Positions 12,951-22,660 of a stretch of 64,000 bases of DNA are shown here, piece by piece (within the stretch, counting starts at the first letter, position 1; each line of letters begins with the position of its first letter). Source of the DNA: Sternotherus odoratus. Its lineage: Eukaryota; Chordata; Testudines; Kinosternidae. The notes under the pieces are model-generated. The model ran no database searches, had not been told where the DNA came from, and saw only the letters and a program-made list of their open reading frames with translations. A program made the translations under genes and the position numbers. The stretch covers positions 8,872,285 through 8,936,284 of the forward strand of contig JAVMKO010000021.1 of NCBI GenBank assembly GCA_032164245.1, given 5' to 3'.

Positions 12951-13085
12951 TGTCTATACTACAGACCACTACAGCTGTGCCGCTGTAAGGTCTCCCATGT
13001 AGCCGCTCTATGCCGATGGGAGGGAAGTCTCCCGTTGGCATAATTAACCCCCCCGCAATGAGCAGCAGTATCTATGGCACTGGGA
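12951..13085. mobile_element. MITE of the TATGTCTACACTA type
   Basis: It starts with 'actatgtctatactacagac' and continues through a GC-richer core ('tgtgccgctgtaaggtctcc'). This is a common turtle DNA-transposon derivative related to the motif at 6358 and 6539. The 3' end is cut off by the neighbouring CR1 fragment. Confidence 0.5.
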
Positions 13086-13100
13086 GAGCGTCTCCTGCCC

Positions 13101-13420
13101 ACACAGAATCATAGAACTGGAAGGGACCTCGAGAGGTCCCCTGCACCCAAGACAGGACTCAGTATTGTCTAGAGCAGACCATCCCTGACTGGTGTTTGTC
13201 CAACCTGCTCTTAAAAGTCCACAGCGATGGAGATTCCACCGCCTCCCTAGGCAATTTATTCCAGGGCTTAACCACTCGGACAGGAAGATTTTCCTAATGT
13301 CCAACCTAACCCTCCCTTGCTGCAATTTACGTCCATTGCGTCTGGTCCTATCCTCAGAGGTTAAGAAGAACAATTTGTCTCTCTCGTCCACGTAACAACC
13401 TTTTATGTACTTGACATAGC
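13101..13420 (-). mobile_element. CR1 LINE 3' end, reverse orientation
   Basis: On + it begins with the hallmark of inverted CR1 tails, 'acagaatcatagaactggaa' followed by 'gggacctcgagaggtcccct'. It then runs through 'gagattccaccgcctcccta', 'gcaatttattccagggctta' and 'ttcctaatgtccaacctaac', which complement the ORF2 C-terminus. The element is therefore on the - strand. It is non-functional. Confidence 0.85.
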
Positions 13421-13444
13421 GATGCCCATGCCAGCGCTCCTGTC

Positions 13445-13652
13445 GGTGAAGCCTGTGTCGTGTGTGTGTGTGAAGCCTGTGTCGTGTGTGTGTGTGAAGC
13501 CTGTGTCATGTGTGTGTGTGTGTGTGTGTGAAGCCTGTGTTGTGTGTGTGTGAAGCCTGTGTCGTGTGTGTGTGTGTGAAGCCTGTGTCATGTGTGTGTG
13601 TGTGTGTGTGAAGCCTGTGTCGAGTGTGTGTGTGTGTGTGTGTGTGTGTCTT
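13445..13652. repeat. Minisatellite: (TG)n punctuated by GAAGCCTGTGT
   Basis: Seven copies of GAAGCCTGTGT alternate with TG runs of different length and with CG, CA or TG at the junction. The array ends in a pure (TG)n run. Both the spacer length and the repeat number look unstable. The histidine/threonine-rich open frames on the - strand here are translations of the repeat and not genes. Confidence 0.95.
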
Positions 13653-13901
13653 TTCACACCCCTGCCGGACAGTAGTTTTATTTAATGCCATGGACCTGGA
13701 ATGCAGGCCGAGGGCAGCGCTGCTGGCTCAGGTGGAGACAAGGAGGCTGGGCGGATGTTCAGGTATGGGGGGGCTCGGAGGAGTGAAAATGCGGAGCCTG
13801 ACCAAGGTGAGCAGAACGGGCTGAAGGTCGGGGACCCCCCGGGGGTGCTCCCCACGGCAGCACAGCCACGCTTTGGGGCCACCCTGGGTGGCATGGGATG
13901 C

Positions 13902-13932
<31 letters not shown>
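13902..13932. repeat. (TG)n microsatellite
   Basis: An uninterrupted TG dinucleotide run of about 15 units, roughly 300 bp upstream of the HPCAL4 promoter. Confidence 0.95.
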
Positions 13933-14219
13933 AGCAACACCCAGCTGTGGTGCAGCTGGCAGGAATCCTAGCTGCCGAAGAGCTCGGGGTGGGCTCGAAA
14001 GCTCGCCTCCCCCTTCTCCCCAGAAGCTGGTCCCATGAAAGGGGTCCCCTGCCCCACCCTGTCCCCCGGGGACCTGCATCTTTCCCAATAACCCCCCCCC
14101 CCCCAGGCCCTTATCCGGGAGAAGACCGAGCCCAGGAGACCCCATGTTCACCTGGGGGCCAACCCCCCGCTCGCCCCTGAGCAAAGCGGGCAGGCTGGGG
14201 TCACGTTCCCAGCCCGACC

Positions 14220-14400
14220 TGTAGCAATCTTTGCTGACTGACACTCTCCTCCGCCAATCCGCCCGCCAGCAGGACCAATCCGGCTCCTCCCTGCCGAGCG
14301 GGGCGGGGCACATGCTGATACAAGGCGGGCGGAGACGCGCCCCCCCCGGCAGATCAGGTGGGGGAGGCAGGGCGCTCTGGCGTGCATGGGCAGGACGCTT
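14220..14400 (+). promoter_or_regulatory. HPCAL4: HPCAL4 promoter region (CCAAT and GC boxes)
   Basis: This GC-rich stretch has two CCAAT boxes in the same sense (in 'tccgccaatccgcc' near 14,253 and 'ggaccaatccgg' near 14,273) and a GC box (GGGGCGGGGC near 14,300). No TATA box sits at a fitting distance. It lies immediately upstream of a well-formed splice donor at 14,459/14,460. I infer that transcription starts around 14,380-14,410. The link to HPCAL4 rests on position and on the known non-coding first exon of this gene in other vertebrates; a transcript would be needed to prove it. Confidence 0.6.
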
Positions 14401-14459
14401 CCTCCTTCTCCCGAGACACCGCAGCGGCAGCTTCACCTGCATCCCAGTCCACCGCCCAG
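14390..14459 (+). other. HPCAL4: Probable HPCAL4 non-coding exon 1 (5'UTR)
   Basis: The segment ends with a strong donor, CAG|gtaagag, at 14,459/14,460, directly below the CCAAT/GC-box cluster. It contains no start codon in frame with the coding exon, consistent with a 5'UTR exon spliced to the acceptor at 22,490/22,491. The 5' limit is approximate. The resulting 8 kb first intron is a usual arrangement in this gene family. Confidence 0.55.
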
Positions 14460-14726
14460 GTAAGAGGCCCCTGGGGAGGGAAGGATACCCCGGGGGCTCC
14501 TATAGCCCCGGTGGGGTTGGGGAACAAACGGGCTTTGCTAGGAGGGGCAGGGAGGTTTAGCAATAGCTGCTGGTCCCCCGGGGTGTGATTTCAAGTGGGG
14601 GGCAGTGATCAGGCAGCGGGTGCTGTCCTGTGACCCGCTCCACTCATCCCCTCCTTTGACCCAGAGAGCTGCGTGGTGGAGGGTGGTCCCAGCCAGGTGT
14701 TGTACCAGTGGCATCTACAGCAAAGG

Positions 14727-14778
14727 GGTGTCTGTGTGTCTGTGTGTCTGTGTGTGTGTGTGTGTCTCTGTGTGTGTT
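14727..14778. repeat. (TG)n/TGTC microsatellite
   Basis: TG-rich simple repeat with TC interruptions, inside HPCAL4 intron 1. Confidence 0.9.
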
Positions 14779-16327
14779 TAAGCTCCCCCTCCTGATGGGG
14801 AGCAAAGCGGCTCAGGAGGGGGCTCTGGTTCCTTGGTTACTGTCCCCTATGGGCTCTGTCTCTGGGGTTGCCCCGTGCTGGCAGCGGGCCAGAACTCTGG
14901 CTGCTCCTTCCGCAAAGTTTCCCACCGCTCTGGCAGCGGGTGTAGCGAGGGCAGCGCCGGATCTCCGAGCCCCGTGTGGCTGGCAGGAACGGGGAGCCCC
15001 TGCCTTTGGGAAATGGCAGATGGGCAAGAGGAGGGGTATGGGCTGGCACCCAGGAGGGGGCCGTTCTGCGCGAAGCCTGGGGGAGCCTCCAGACCCAACC
15101 CCAGTCAAAGAGCCTGGTAGTCTTTGGGGAGACGTGCATGGCCACCCCTCTCTACCCCCATCCCTTTGTTTGCCTCCAGCTAGCAGGTCTGCGCCGTGCA
15201 GCCAGGAGCGTGTCGTGCTGCGGATGCTAGCAGCGTGATTTTGAGTCTGTGTGGGGGAGGTGGGCTGGGGGGAGGTACTGGAAGGGTTGTTTTAATTTCT
15301 GCTTTATTGTATTGGGGGCAGTAAGGGGATTGTTCCTGCACATCCAGGAACATGCACACACATGTTGGTTGGTTCTTGTCTGTACCAAAGCTTCAGCTTC
15401 TCTCCCCCAACCATAAAAGCAGCCATCTTGTCATTACCCATGGGAAGGCCCTGGTTTGGGAGGGGCTCTGTGAGTCCCCTGAGTAACGAGATAGGTAAGA
15501 GGTATTGGAGCCAGCCCCTGTAAGTGGTGGCATTGCTATTCTGGGGGCCAGTGTCTCCAAAAACCCAGTTTGCAATCCGGAGCCCCATGTTTGGTCACAA
15601 AAACAAGCCAGTTGCCCAGGGCTTCAACCCACCAAGGTGCCTGTCACGGTATTTTCCTGTTCCCCGCTGCCTGCAGCAGGTACTGTGAGCAGCACGCAGT
15701 TGGCTGGTCACGGAGATTTGTTTCATCGAGATGCTGTTCTCTTTGGACCAATCAGGACTCTGGAGGCATGTGGGGTGGGTTCTCCTCATCCCGGAGAACC
15801 TTCAGAAAGTGCCATTGCCCGACCGAGAGCGAACAACGTAACACGCTCCCGGAATGAAGGAGCCCCAAACTCCACCAAGTGCACGCATCTTTGTATTGCA
15901 CACGGTGTAACCTGTGTGTCTAGGCACTCGCACTGCCGATGTGTGCACACGCACCAGGCAGGCGTTCCACACAACGGCACACAAACAATCTTACAATTCT
16001 GGGTCTTGCCTCAATCTGTTGCCATGGTTCTTGAACTGTTTGTGCAGCAGTTTGGGCGGGGACAGTAAATAATTCTACAGCGCCTTTCATCCAGCACAGT
16101 CCCACAGGCAACCATGAACATCTCCGCTTAATCCCGTGTTCCAGTGATCAAGATGTAATTTCCTGCCTCTGGGGTTCGCTCCCGTCCCCTGGACAAATTG
16201 GAATGATCCCAGGCAGGGATGCCTCTTTATTCCCTGGCTCTTAAAATTATTCATGAAGCATGAACTAGATAGCATCAAATGGCAGCCTCAGAAATATGAC
16301 TCTAGTGTCCCTTCTCTACACGTTCCT

Positions 16328-16363
<36 letters not shown>

Positions 16364-16381
16364 CACACACAACACACATAC
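16328..16381. repeat. (TG)n-TATA-(CA)n inverted simple repeat
   Basis: A long TG run passes through TATA into a CA-rich run, so the two halves are complementary and could fold back. It lies in HPCAL4 intron 1. Confidence 0.9.
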
Positions 16382-17264
16382 ACTCCCCTCTGCGCACACA
16401 ATGTATATGAGTGCACAACTTGACCATGCACGTTCCGTGTGTGTCCGTAACCTGGCTAGATCTATTACGTACACTGGTGGTGTTGCACTCCTGACAGACC
16501 TACACAGGAAATGTCTGCCTGTCTGCCCAGAACCACAGGGTTGGTCTTACGCTGTGATCTCCTGTCATCCCTTTCTGCTGCTCCCGGAGTCCACTCCCAC
16601 TGAATAGCGACCATGCAAATACCGCCCGTACCCTGCCGCATTTCCTCACAACAGGTCTCCCTGTTCTCTTATGCAAAGCGTGCCTGCTCTGGCCACATGG
16701 GAACCTCGCTTTGCAGCTACTGGGAAGGATCATCTTTCCTTTCCCTGCACACTGGAGGGGATCCCTCAATCTCCGCCGTCTCCCTTCCTTTGAACCATCC
16801 TGCCTAGCAATTCTTCTGCCTTTGTTCACATCAATGGCTTTTGCACCAGGAAAACCCTGACTGCTTTAGGAACAAAAGGGTTAATTCTCTATCCGTAGCA
16901 GAGCTGCCTGTGCCTAGAATCCGTCAGGAACTTGTGGGGCTCTGCAGCGGGACACGGTCCCACTAAATGTGAAAGGAAGGGGCACTCCCGGAGACCATCT
17001 GAGCCCCCACAATCAGAGTGGCTGGGGGAGCAGAACAGCGGTATCCAAGGCCTTTCTCTGACCTTCGGAATAATAAATCTCTGTAGCAAGATGGAAAACA
17101 CAGAGCATGGAGAATTTCCTTGCGCCATGTGAGTCCGAGAATAACTCCTGCGCTCAGGCGTCCTCTGTCTCCGAATACACTCTCACCACGTCTTTCAGCC
17201 CACAGTGCTCTGCAGGTTTAAACTGATTTCCTGGCTGTGGCTTGGGATCCTGTCACTTGACCGC

Positions 17265-17350
17265 TGCATCCGACGAAGTGGGTATTAGCCCCCGAAAGCT
17301 TATGTTCCAATACTTTAGTTAGTCTTTAAGGTGCCACAGGACTCTTTGTA
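17265..17350 (+). repeat. Interspersed repeat with hammerhead-like core, copy A (degraded)
   Basis: This is the same unit as the copies at 51,329, 57,101 and 58,356. The positions equivalent to CTGATGA read CCGACGA (17,270-17,276), followed by a GTGGG/CCCCC-type stem, then GAAA, then GCTTATGTTC, and then the conserved 3' segment 'ttagtctttaaggtgccaca'. The core mutation (second base T to C) should prevent any ribozyme activity. The element may be Penelope-like. Confidence 0.7.
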
Positions 17351-17384
17351 ACCACTTCTGGGGTGAAGCATAGCTATTGTGAAA

Positions 17385-17570
17385 CAGCATAATTGCACCA
17401 CATTTTAGAAGGAAAACTGAGGCAGATAAGTATCTTCCCATTTTGCAGTTGGAGGAATTGGGAGTGTGGGGTGTGGAGAGGTGACATGACTTGCTCAAGG
17501 CCGCATGCCTGGAACTAGCACTGCGGTGTTCCTGGCTCCCAGACGTATTCTCTGGCCACTGCTCTCAGAG
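17385..17570 (-). repeat. MIR/CORE-SINE-like fragment
   Basis: On + it shows 'aaggaaaactgaggcagata' and 'gtgacatgacttgctcaagg', the reverse complements of the MIR 'cctcagtttcc' and 'gacttgagcaagtcacttaa' blocks. Ancient and diverged. Confidence 0.6.
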
Positions 17571-19621
17571 GCAGGGGGAATTAGAAGTAGAAGAAAGGAA
17601 TTGACCCAAGTCTGATTTCAGCCAGGGCATGAATTTAACACTGAATTCTTCACACACACCACATCTCCTTTCTACCCAAGAAGCTGTACAATCTTGAATA
17701 GTAATAAGGAACGGGGACTTTGTTTTGCAAACAGCACGCGAAAGGGGGCATCTCCAGCAGCACCAAGCTGGGATACATGACCCGTGTTAGCTCAGAAGAA
17801 TCCTCAACAACACGTCCTGCACTCTGGTGTTCCTGGGAGATCTCCCATCCAAGTGGGACTGGCCCAGGCCAGTCCTGGTTAGCACGTGACCCTGTTAGCT
17901 CCCAGGCTTGCCGGCCCCTTAGGCTTTCTGGAGAACAGATGTACTCCCCATGGCAGTAGCTGTGAAATGGGTCTGGAGGGTGAGGTAGTTGTGCAGGAAG
18001 ACAGGCCTGTGAGCATGCTCCTGCTCTGAACTTCTCAGGCTGTCCTGGCGTAAGAGTGGGGTGGGGATGGGGACGCCGGGAGCTTCCCCTGGGCATGGAC
18101 TTTTCCCTCTCTGGCACTGCTGGCCCTGGCCATGGAGTGGGTGAGATGAAGCATTGCAGCACTTGATCTCATTCATCAGGACCAAAGGATCCACCCCTTT
18201 AAAACGTGGGGCAGGCAGCCCTGAAGTGAAAGGCGCAGACAGCTTGATGGGAGGGACCCAAAGATCTTGAAAGCCAGATGCTCTACTGCAAGACTCGGGA
18301 CACGCACCGGATGGTGGTGGTGGGGAATGTAGAGGGAACCTGATTTTGCTCCAACCTCCCAGTCAGGGCCACCGGCCATGATTCCCTCTCTCCCTTTCTT
18401 CCCCAGAAAGGAGGGTGATTTAATCTTGTAGGCTTTGGCTGAAGCACAAAGGTCTGTGGAAGTAAACGGCACGGGGGGAAGAGTTGGCTGGTAGCTTCGG
18501 GGATGCTGCGACTGTTGGCAACCATCTCTCCACAGTGGAGCTGTCGCCATGGCAACCTCCTCAGCACTAGCTCCTATATGTACCAGGGTAATGAGGAGAT
18601 TGTCCCTGCCCCCCTTCAGCGTGAGCACAAACAGAGACCTGGGGGAAGGGGGTGGCTCAGACTCCGTCCTCTCGCAGCTGCGCCTCCCTGTGCCCTGGTC
18701 CGGGCAGGGATGTCAGACCGGCCAGGGATTTGGGCAGTGTCTGCCCCACTTAGGCTTGAAGACAGTCCAGTGGGGGGGGGGGGGAGGAGGGTGTAGAGGT
18801 GTTGTGGGGGTGTCTTTTTTGGGGTGCAGGGGGAGCTGCATTGATATGCCCCTCCATTGTGTATGTCTGGGAAGGGGCAAATGTGTTGCTTCTGCAGAGG
18901 GTGATGTTGCAGGGATGGGGAGTCATGGGGGGGGGGAAGCCCCCCAAAAATCAGGATGGGGAGGGGAAATAGACAGAAAAGAGACCCAGGCTAGGACCAG
19001 GCCAGGCCCTTCATGATGCTAAGTGTTCTCCTCTCCCATTGATGTGTGGCAGTCAAGGCACTTGGCTCAGGGACACTGAAAAAGGTTGGGGTGGGTACAG
19101 TTTGTGAGTGTGGACAGCAACTATTCTGGGGTCAGGGCAGGGGCCATCAGCTGCCAGGCCCGGGGGGGGGGGGTTGTACAAAAGCAAAGCTGGGAATTCC
19201 TAAACTGGGGTTCCCGAAAGGTCCAAACTCTCCTTAGAGCTCCGTCTGCTTTGTCTAAGCAAAAGGCCCATCACAGAGCAAGAGCCCCAAGGCTGTGGCA
19301 TCGTTCTAGCCCGTTCATGCCGCAAAGGTGGGGAGCTGGGTGCCAGGCAGGATCCGAACCCAAAACCCCACCGGCAGAGTGGGGAGAGCAGTACCTGAGT
19401 GGCTTGGTGCATTAGGCCCTGCGGGAGAGCTCCCCCCAGAGGAGATGAGGGAATCTGCATCATATGGTGTCATGACTGGGTCTCCGCCTGTCACTAGCAG
19501 CAGGTCTCATCCCAACCAGTAACACTCTGGGATGGGCTGTGAGCTTGGAGATGAAATGTCAGTGTCTGGCACGTCCTACTTGCTGGTGTTTGCGGCACCA
19601 TCTGGTAACGCCATCGGGGCA

Positions 19622-19806
19622 GGGAGCAATCGCTCAGTGGTTTGGGCACTGGCCTGCTAAACCCAGGGTTGCGAGTTCAATCCTTGAGGGGGCCATTTAG
19701 GTATCTGGGGCAAAAAATCCGTCTGGGGATAGTACTTGGTCCTGCTAGTGTAGGCAGGGGACTGGACTCGATGACCTTTCAAGGTCCTTCCAGCTCTGAG
19801 ATGGTA
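19622..19806 (+). mobile_element. Cry-type turtle SINE (tRNA-derived), full-length
   Basis: The 5' part has pol III box A ('gctcagtggtttgggcactg') and box B ('gggttgcgagttcaatcc') of a tRNA-derived head. The body follows ('tgagggggccatttaggtat', 'gtctggggatagtacttggt'), and the 3' tail ('ggactggactcgatgacctt' through 'ccttccagctctgag') matches turtle CR1 tails. SINEs of this design, with a tRNA-Lys-like head, are known from cryptodiran turtles. It lies in HPCAL4 intron 1 in the sense direction. Confidence 0.9.
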
Positions 19807-22299
19807 TCTCTCCATATATTAACAGAAGGCAAGAGTCCCAGAAGGAAATCCCCATGTCTTCAGACTCCCAACTCAACCCCTGGCCCACATGTGTCGGAAC
19901 AATCCGCCTCGGCTGAGAAACCTGCTGAGGTTCAGGGGCGACATAGAGACCGGAGCTGGGTAGAGCTTACGCTCTTCCAGGAGCCTGTTTCTCCCCCTCC
20001 GGTGGTTCTCCACCAGGCTTCATCGGGAGAGAGAGTGAGTGAGTGGGTGGAGCGAGGTGGCCGTTGATATGAGATTGGGTGGGGTGAACTTGGCCTAGTG
20101 TAATTGGGAAGCCTTCCCCTTGAAGGTGAAACTTGCAGATCTAGACGCCTACATTTTATTGTCTCCGATTGCACAACGCCGAGAATCGCTGGAGGAGAAC
20201 ACCGCAGCAGGGGACTAGATGCCTGACACACCTTCCCTTGTGCAGGGCGGGACGGTCCCTCCGCCAGCCAGTTCCACTTACAGGGCGAGCTCTCTTCCTG
20301 ACTGCACAGTATCCAAGTTGCAAAGACTTTGTCTAGTCTCTTGGGACAGATGTTAACTGGCCTGTGATCCCAAACAGGGTTGGCTCAGTCTCTGATCTTC
20401 ACTGAAATCAACGACGAAACTTCTATTGATTACACCAGGCATTTATCGGCTCATTCACTTCTGTAGATAGACGGTTGCAGGTTCAACTCCCACCCTGTGA
20501 CGTGGGCATTGGAACTACGGTAATGCCAATGGCATGGAGCAGCAGGAAGTTGCTGTGCTGCTGAGGTCTATACTAGGAAGGAGCATCATTTATTCGGGAG
20601 CATTTTGAGACGGTCTGTTCCTGTCTCTCATCTTGGTGGCAAGGAACAAAATGTCCTGGGAAACCCAGGACAGTACAGGAAGAGGTAGGCATGGAGGGGG
20701 AAGCCGAGTGAGGAGACGGAGGCGTGCCAAAGCAGATGTCTGGAAATTACTTGCACTTAGAGTGCCATATTTTGGAAGATGCATCAAACTGAGATCTGGG
20801 CTGGTCTGTCTCCTGGGGAACGTAAACATCCAATTTTCTGTGACTTTTTTTTTTGAGCGTACGAGGTAACACCAGTGTCCTCCCGGCTAACCATCCACAT
20901 TCGATTAAACTGCAAATAACGACCCAGGCGGTGTGAGAGCAATTGCAGAAAGCGATGCAGATTCTTTCTTTGCCTAGGCAGTCCCTGACTTGCCAGCCTT
21001 TGGCTTCTCTGTACGGTGCCGGGAGAGAGCTGGGGATGGACGGAGCTGTATGAAAGCCAGTGCTAGCTTATGAAGAGCTGACTGAGGCAGACAGGCAAAT
21101 GTCAAGGGGCAAGGGGGAGGAGGGGGTGACACCGCCCCCGAAACACTGACAAGGGCGCCCCTGGACTCTGCCCCACCCCGTTCCTATCCTCTATGAATAC
21201 TAATTTATTTAACCCTTCATAGCATTCTGTGATCTGTGCTCTGATTTCACAGCTTCAGCGTTCTTGCTCTCTCTCCTTTGAAGCATTTTTATGGAAAGAC
21301 ACCCCCCTCCCCCCCCTTGTCCCCTTACTACTGCAGCTACCACTAGCCCCCCTGCTTCTGCTCCCCCATGTGCATTCCAGCCTTGCCCCAGCACTGAGTG
21401 AAACCGGCTCCCTTGGCCAAGAGAGGTTCTAGCATTGTTAGACCTGATCGTGTTGGACGATTGCTGGAGGCTTCCTCACTAAGCCGATCTGATGCCTCCC
21501 TGACTCTCCATCTCCAGAGGGGTGTGCCGGGGTGCATGACATTAAGGTGCCCTGCTCTCTTCCAGGGAAGGGGAGGGTGTTCTTGCCACCTGATGGCTGG
21601 TTTGGCCGCCTACAGCCACGAGGCAGAGAAGAAAAGGGTCCCAGCTGCTAGACGTGCCCTCAAAATTCCTCCCAGTTGTGCTGCTTTCGGGGCCCTGTGA
21701 AATCCTTCCAGGGAAAAGCTCTGAACAAGATGATTCTTCATGTCCTTGTGATGCCAGCAGGGATCAAATATTGTGAGCCATCTCAGCCGCTCCTAAGGCC
21801 TATCTTACGCTGTGGCAGGTGCCATGAGAGGGAATCGCTGGGCACTGAGGTTTTACTGGCCAGGAGGGCAGGTGCCAATGACTGGCAGATGGGGCGTTGG
21901 CTGAGTTTTCGGGGTGTCCAGACTAGACTTAACAAGTGCGTCAGGTTATCAGCTGGCACTCCTGGGGTCAGCTATCTAGTCTCTCCTCTGGAGGAGCCAG
22001 GATGGCCCTAGTCCCAAATGCTATTACAAGTGTTGCTGGTTAAGGCCCAACAAGGTGAGATTCGGATGGAAATATCCAAGCCCCAAACAACCCCATGGAG
22101 TGGTGGGGATGTCAGGAAGATCTTCTCAGGGCTCTGCTCAGGGGGAGAGGTGGCTAGTGAGTCACGTTCATCAGTCACAGGCATTTCTAGTAGCGTTTCT
22201 GTCCCCTCGGAAACGTTGGCCCTATTGGTACTCGATGCTTCCAAGACCTTTGACGAGGTCAGTGCTCTGTACAAAGCTTAACTAGCAAACCCTCCCATA

Positions 22300-22425
22300 C
22301 ACGCCCATGAGGCTGAGCAGCATGACTACCCTCACTATACAGAGGGGGAGTGGGAGGGAAACTGAGGCACGGAGGTGAAGCAAGGCGTCAGTGACGCAGT
22401 TGGGAAGGGAGCCCACAAATTTCTG
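22300..22425 (-). repeat. MIR-like fragment just upstream of the first HPCAL4 coding exon
   Basis: It contains 'gggaaactgaggcacggagg' followed by 'aggcgtcagtgacgcagttg', a recognisable inverted MIR core. Its right edge lies within about 70-100 bp of the splice acceptor at 22,490. Boundaries are uncertain. Confidence 0.5.
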
Positions 22426-22498
22426 TGTCTCCGCCCTCTCCCTGACGCTGCCAGGCCTTCAGCCTCTTGGAACTGTGCTGTGCTTTCCAGAGGCAGCG

Positions 22499-22660
22499 AT
22501 GGGGAAACACAACAGCAAGCTGGCCCCCGAGATGCTGGACGACTTGGTGAGGAGCACGGAGTTCAGTGAGCAAGAGCTAAAGCAGTGGTACAAGGGCTTC
22601 CTGAAGGACTGTCCCACCGGTATCCTCAACCTGGACGAATTCCAGCAGCTCTACATTAAG
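22499..22660 (+). CDS. HPCAL4: HPCAL4 coding exon 1 (residues 1-54)
   Basis: The acceptor is tgctttccag|AGGCAGCG, with ATG eight bases into the exon, so the exon starts at 22,491. The donor is ATTAAG|gtacag. It encodes the myristoylated N-terminus, the helix ending in [12 protein letters not shown], and the inactive first EF-hand. Confidence 0.95.

Larger units (their letters stand above)
14460..22490 (+). other. HPCAL4: HPCAL4 intron 1 (predicted)
   Basis: The predicted intron runs from the gtaagag donor to the acceptor 'gctgtgctttccag'. It contains microsatellites, one hammerhead-like repeat copy (17,265), a MIR fragment (17,385), a Cry-type SINE (19,622), G-runs at about 18,771 and 19,159, and an RFX X-box palindrome at 18,543-18,556. 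The rest (for example 15.2-16.3, 17.6-18.5 and 20.1-22.2 kb) holds no exon I can recognise. Confidence 0.5.

Noticed and set aside
13403..13657. His/Thr-repeat protein on the - strand
   Set aside because: It is the translation of the TG/CA minisatellite and has no other coding evidence.
13600..13810. Alternative first exon of HPCAL4 ending in AAG|gtgagc near 13,807
   Set aside because: The donor-like word is good, but there is no promoter signature upstream other than the TG satellite. The 14,459 donor below CCAAT and GC boxes is better supported.
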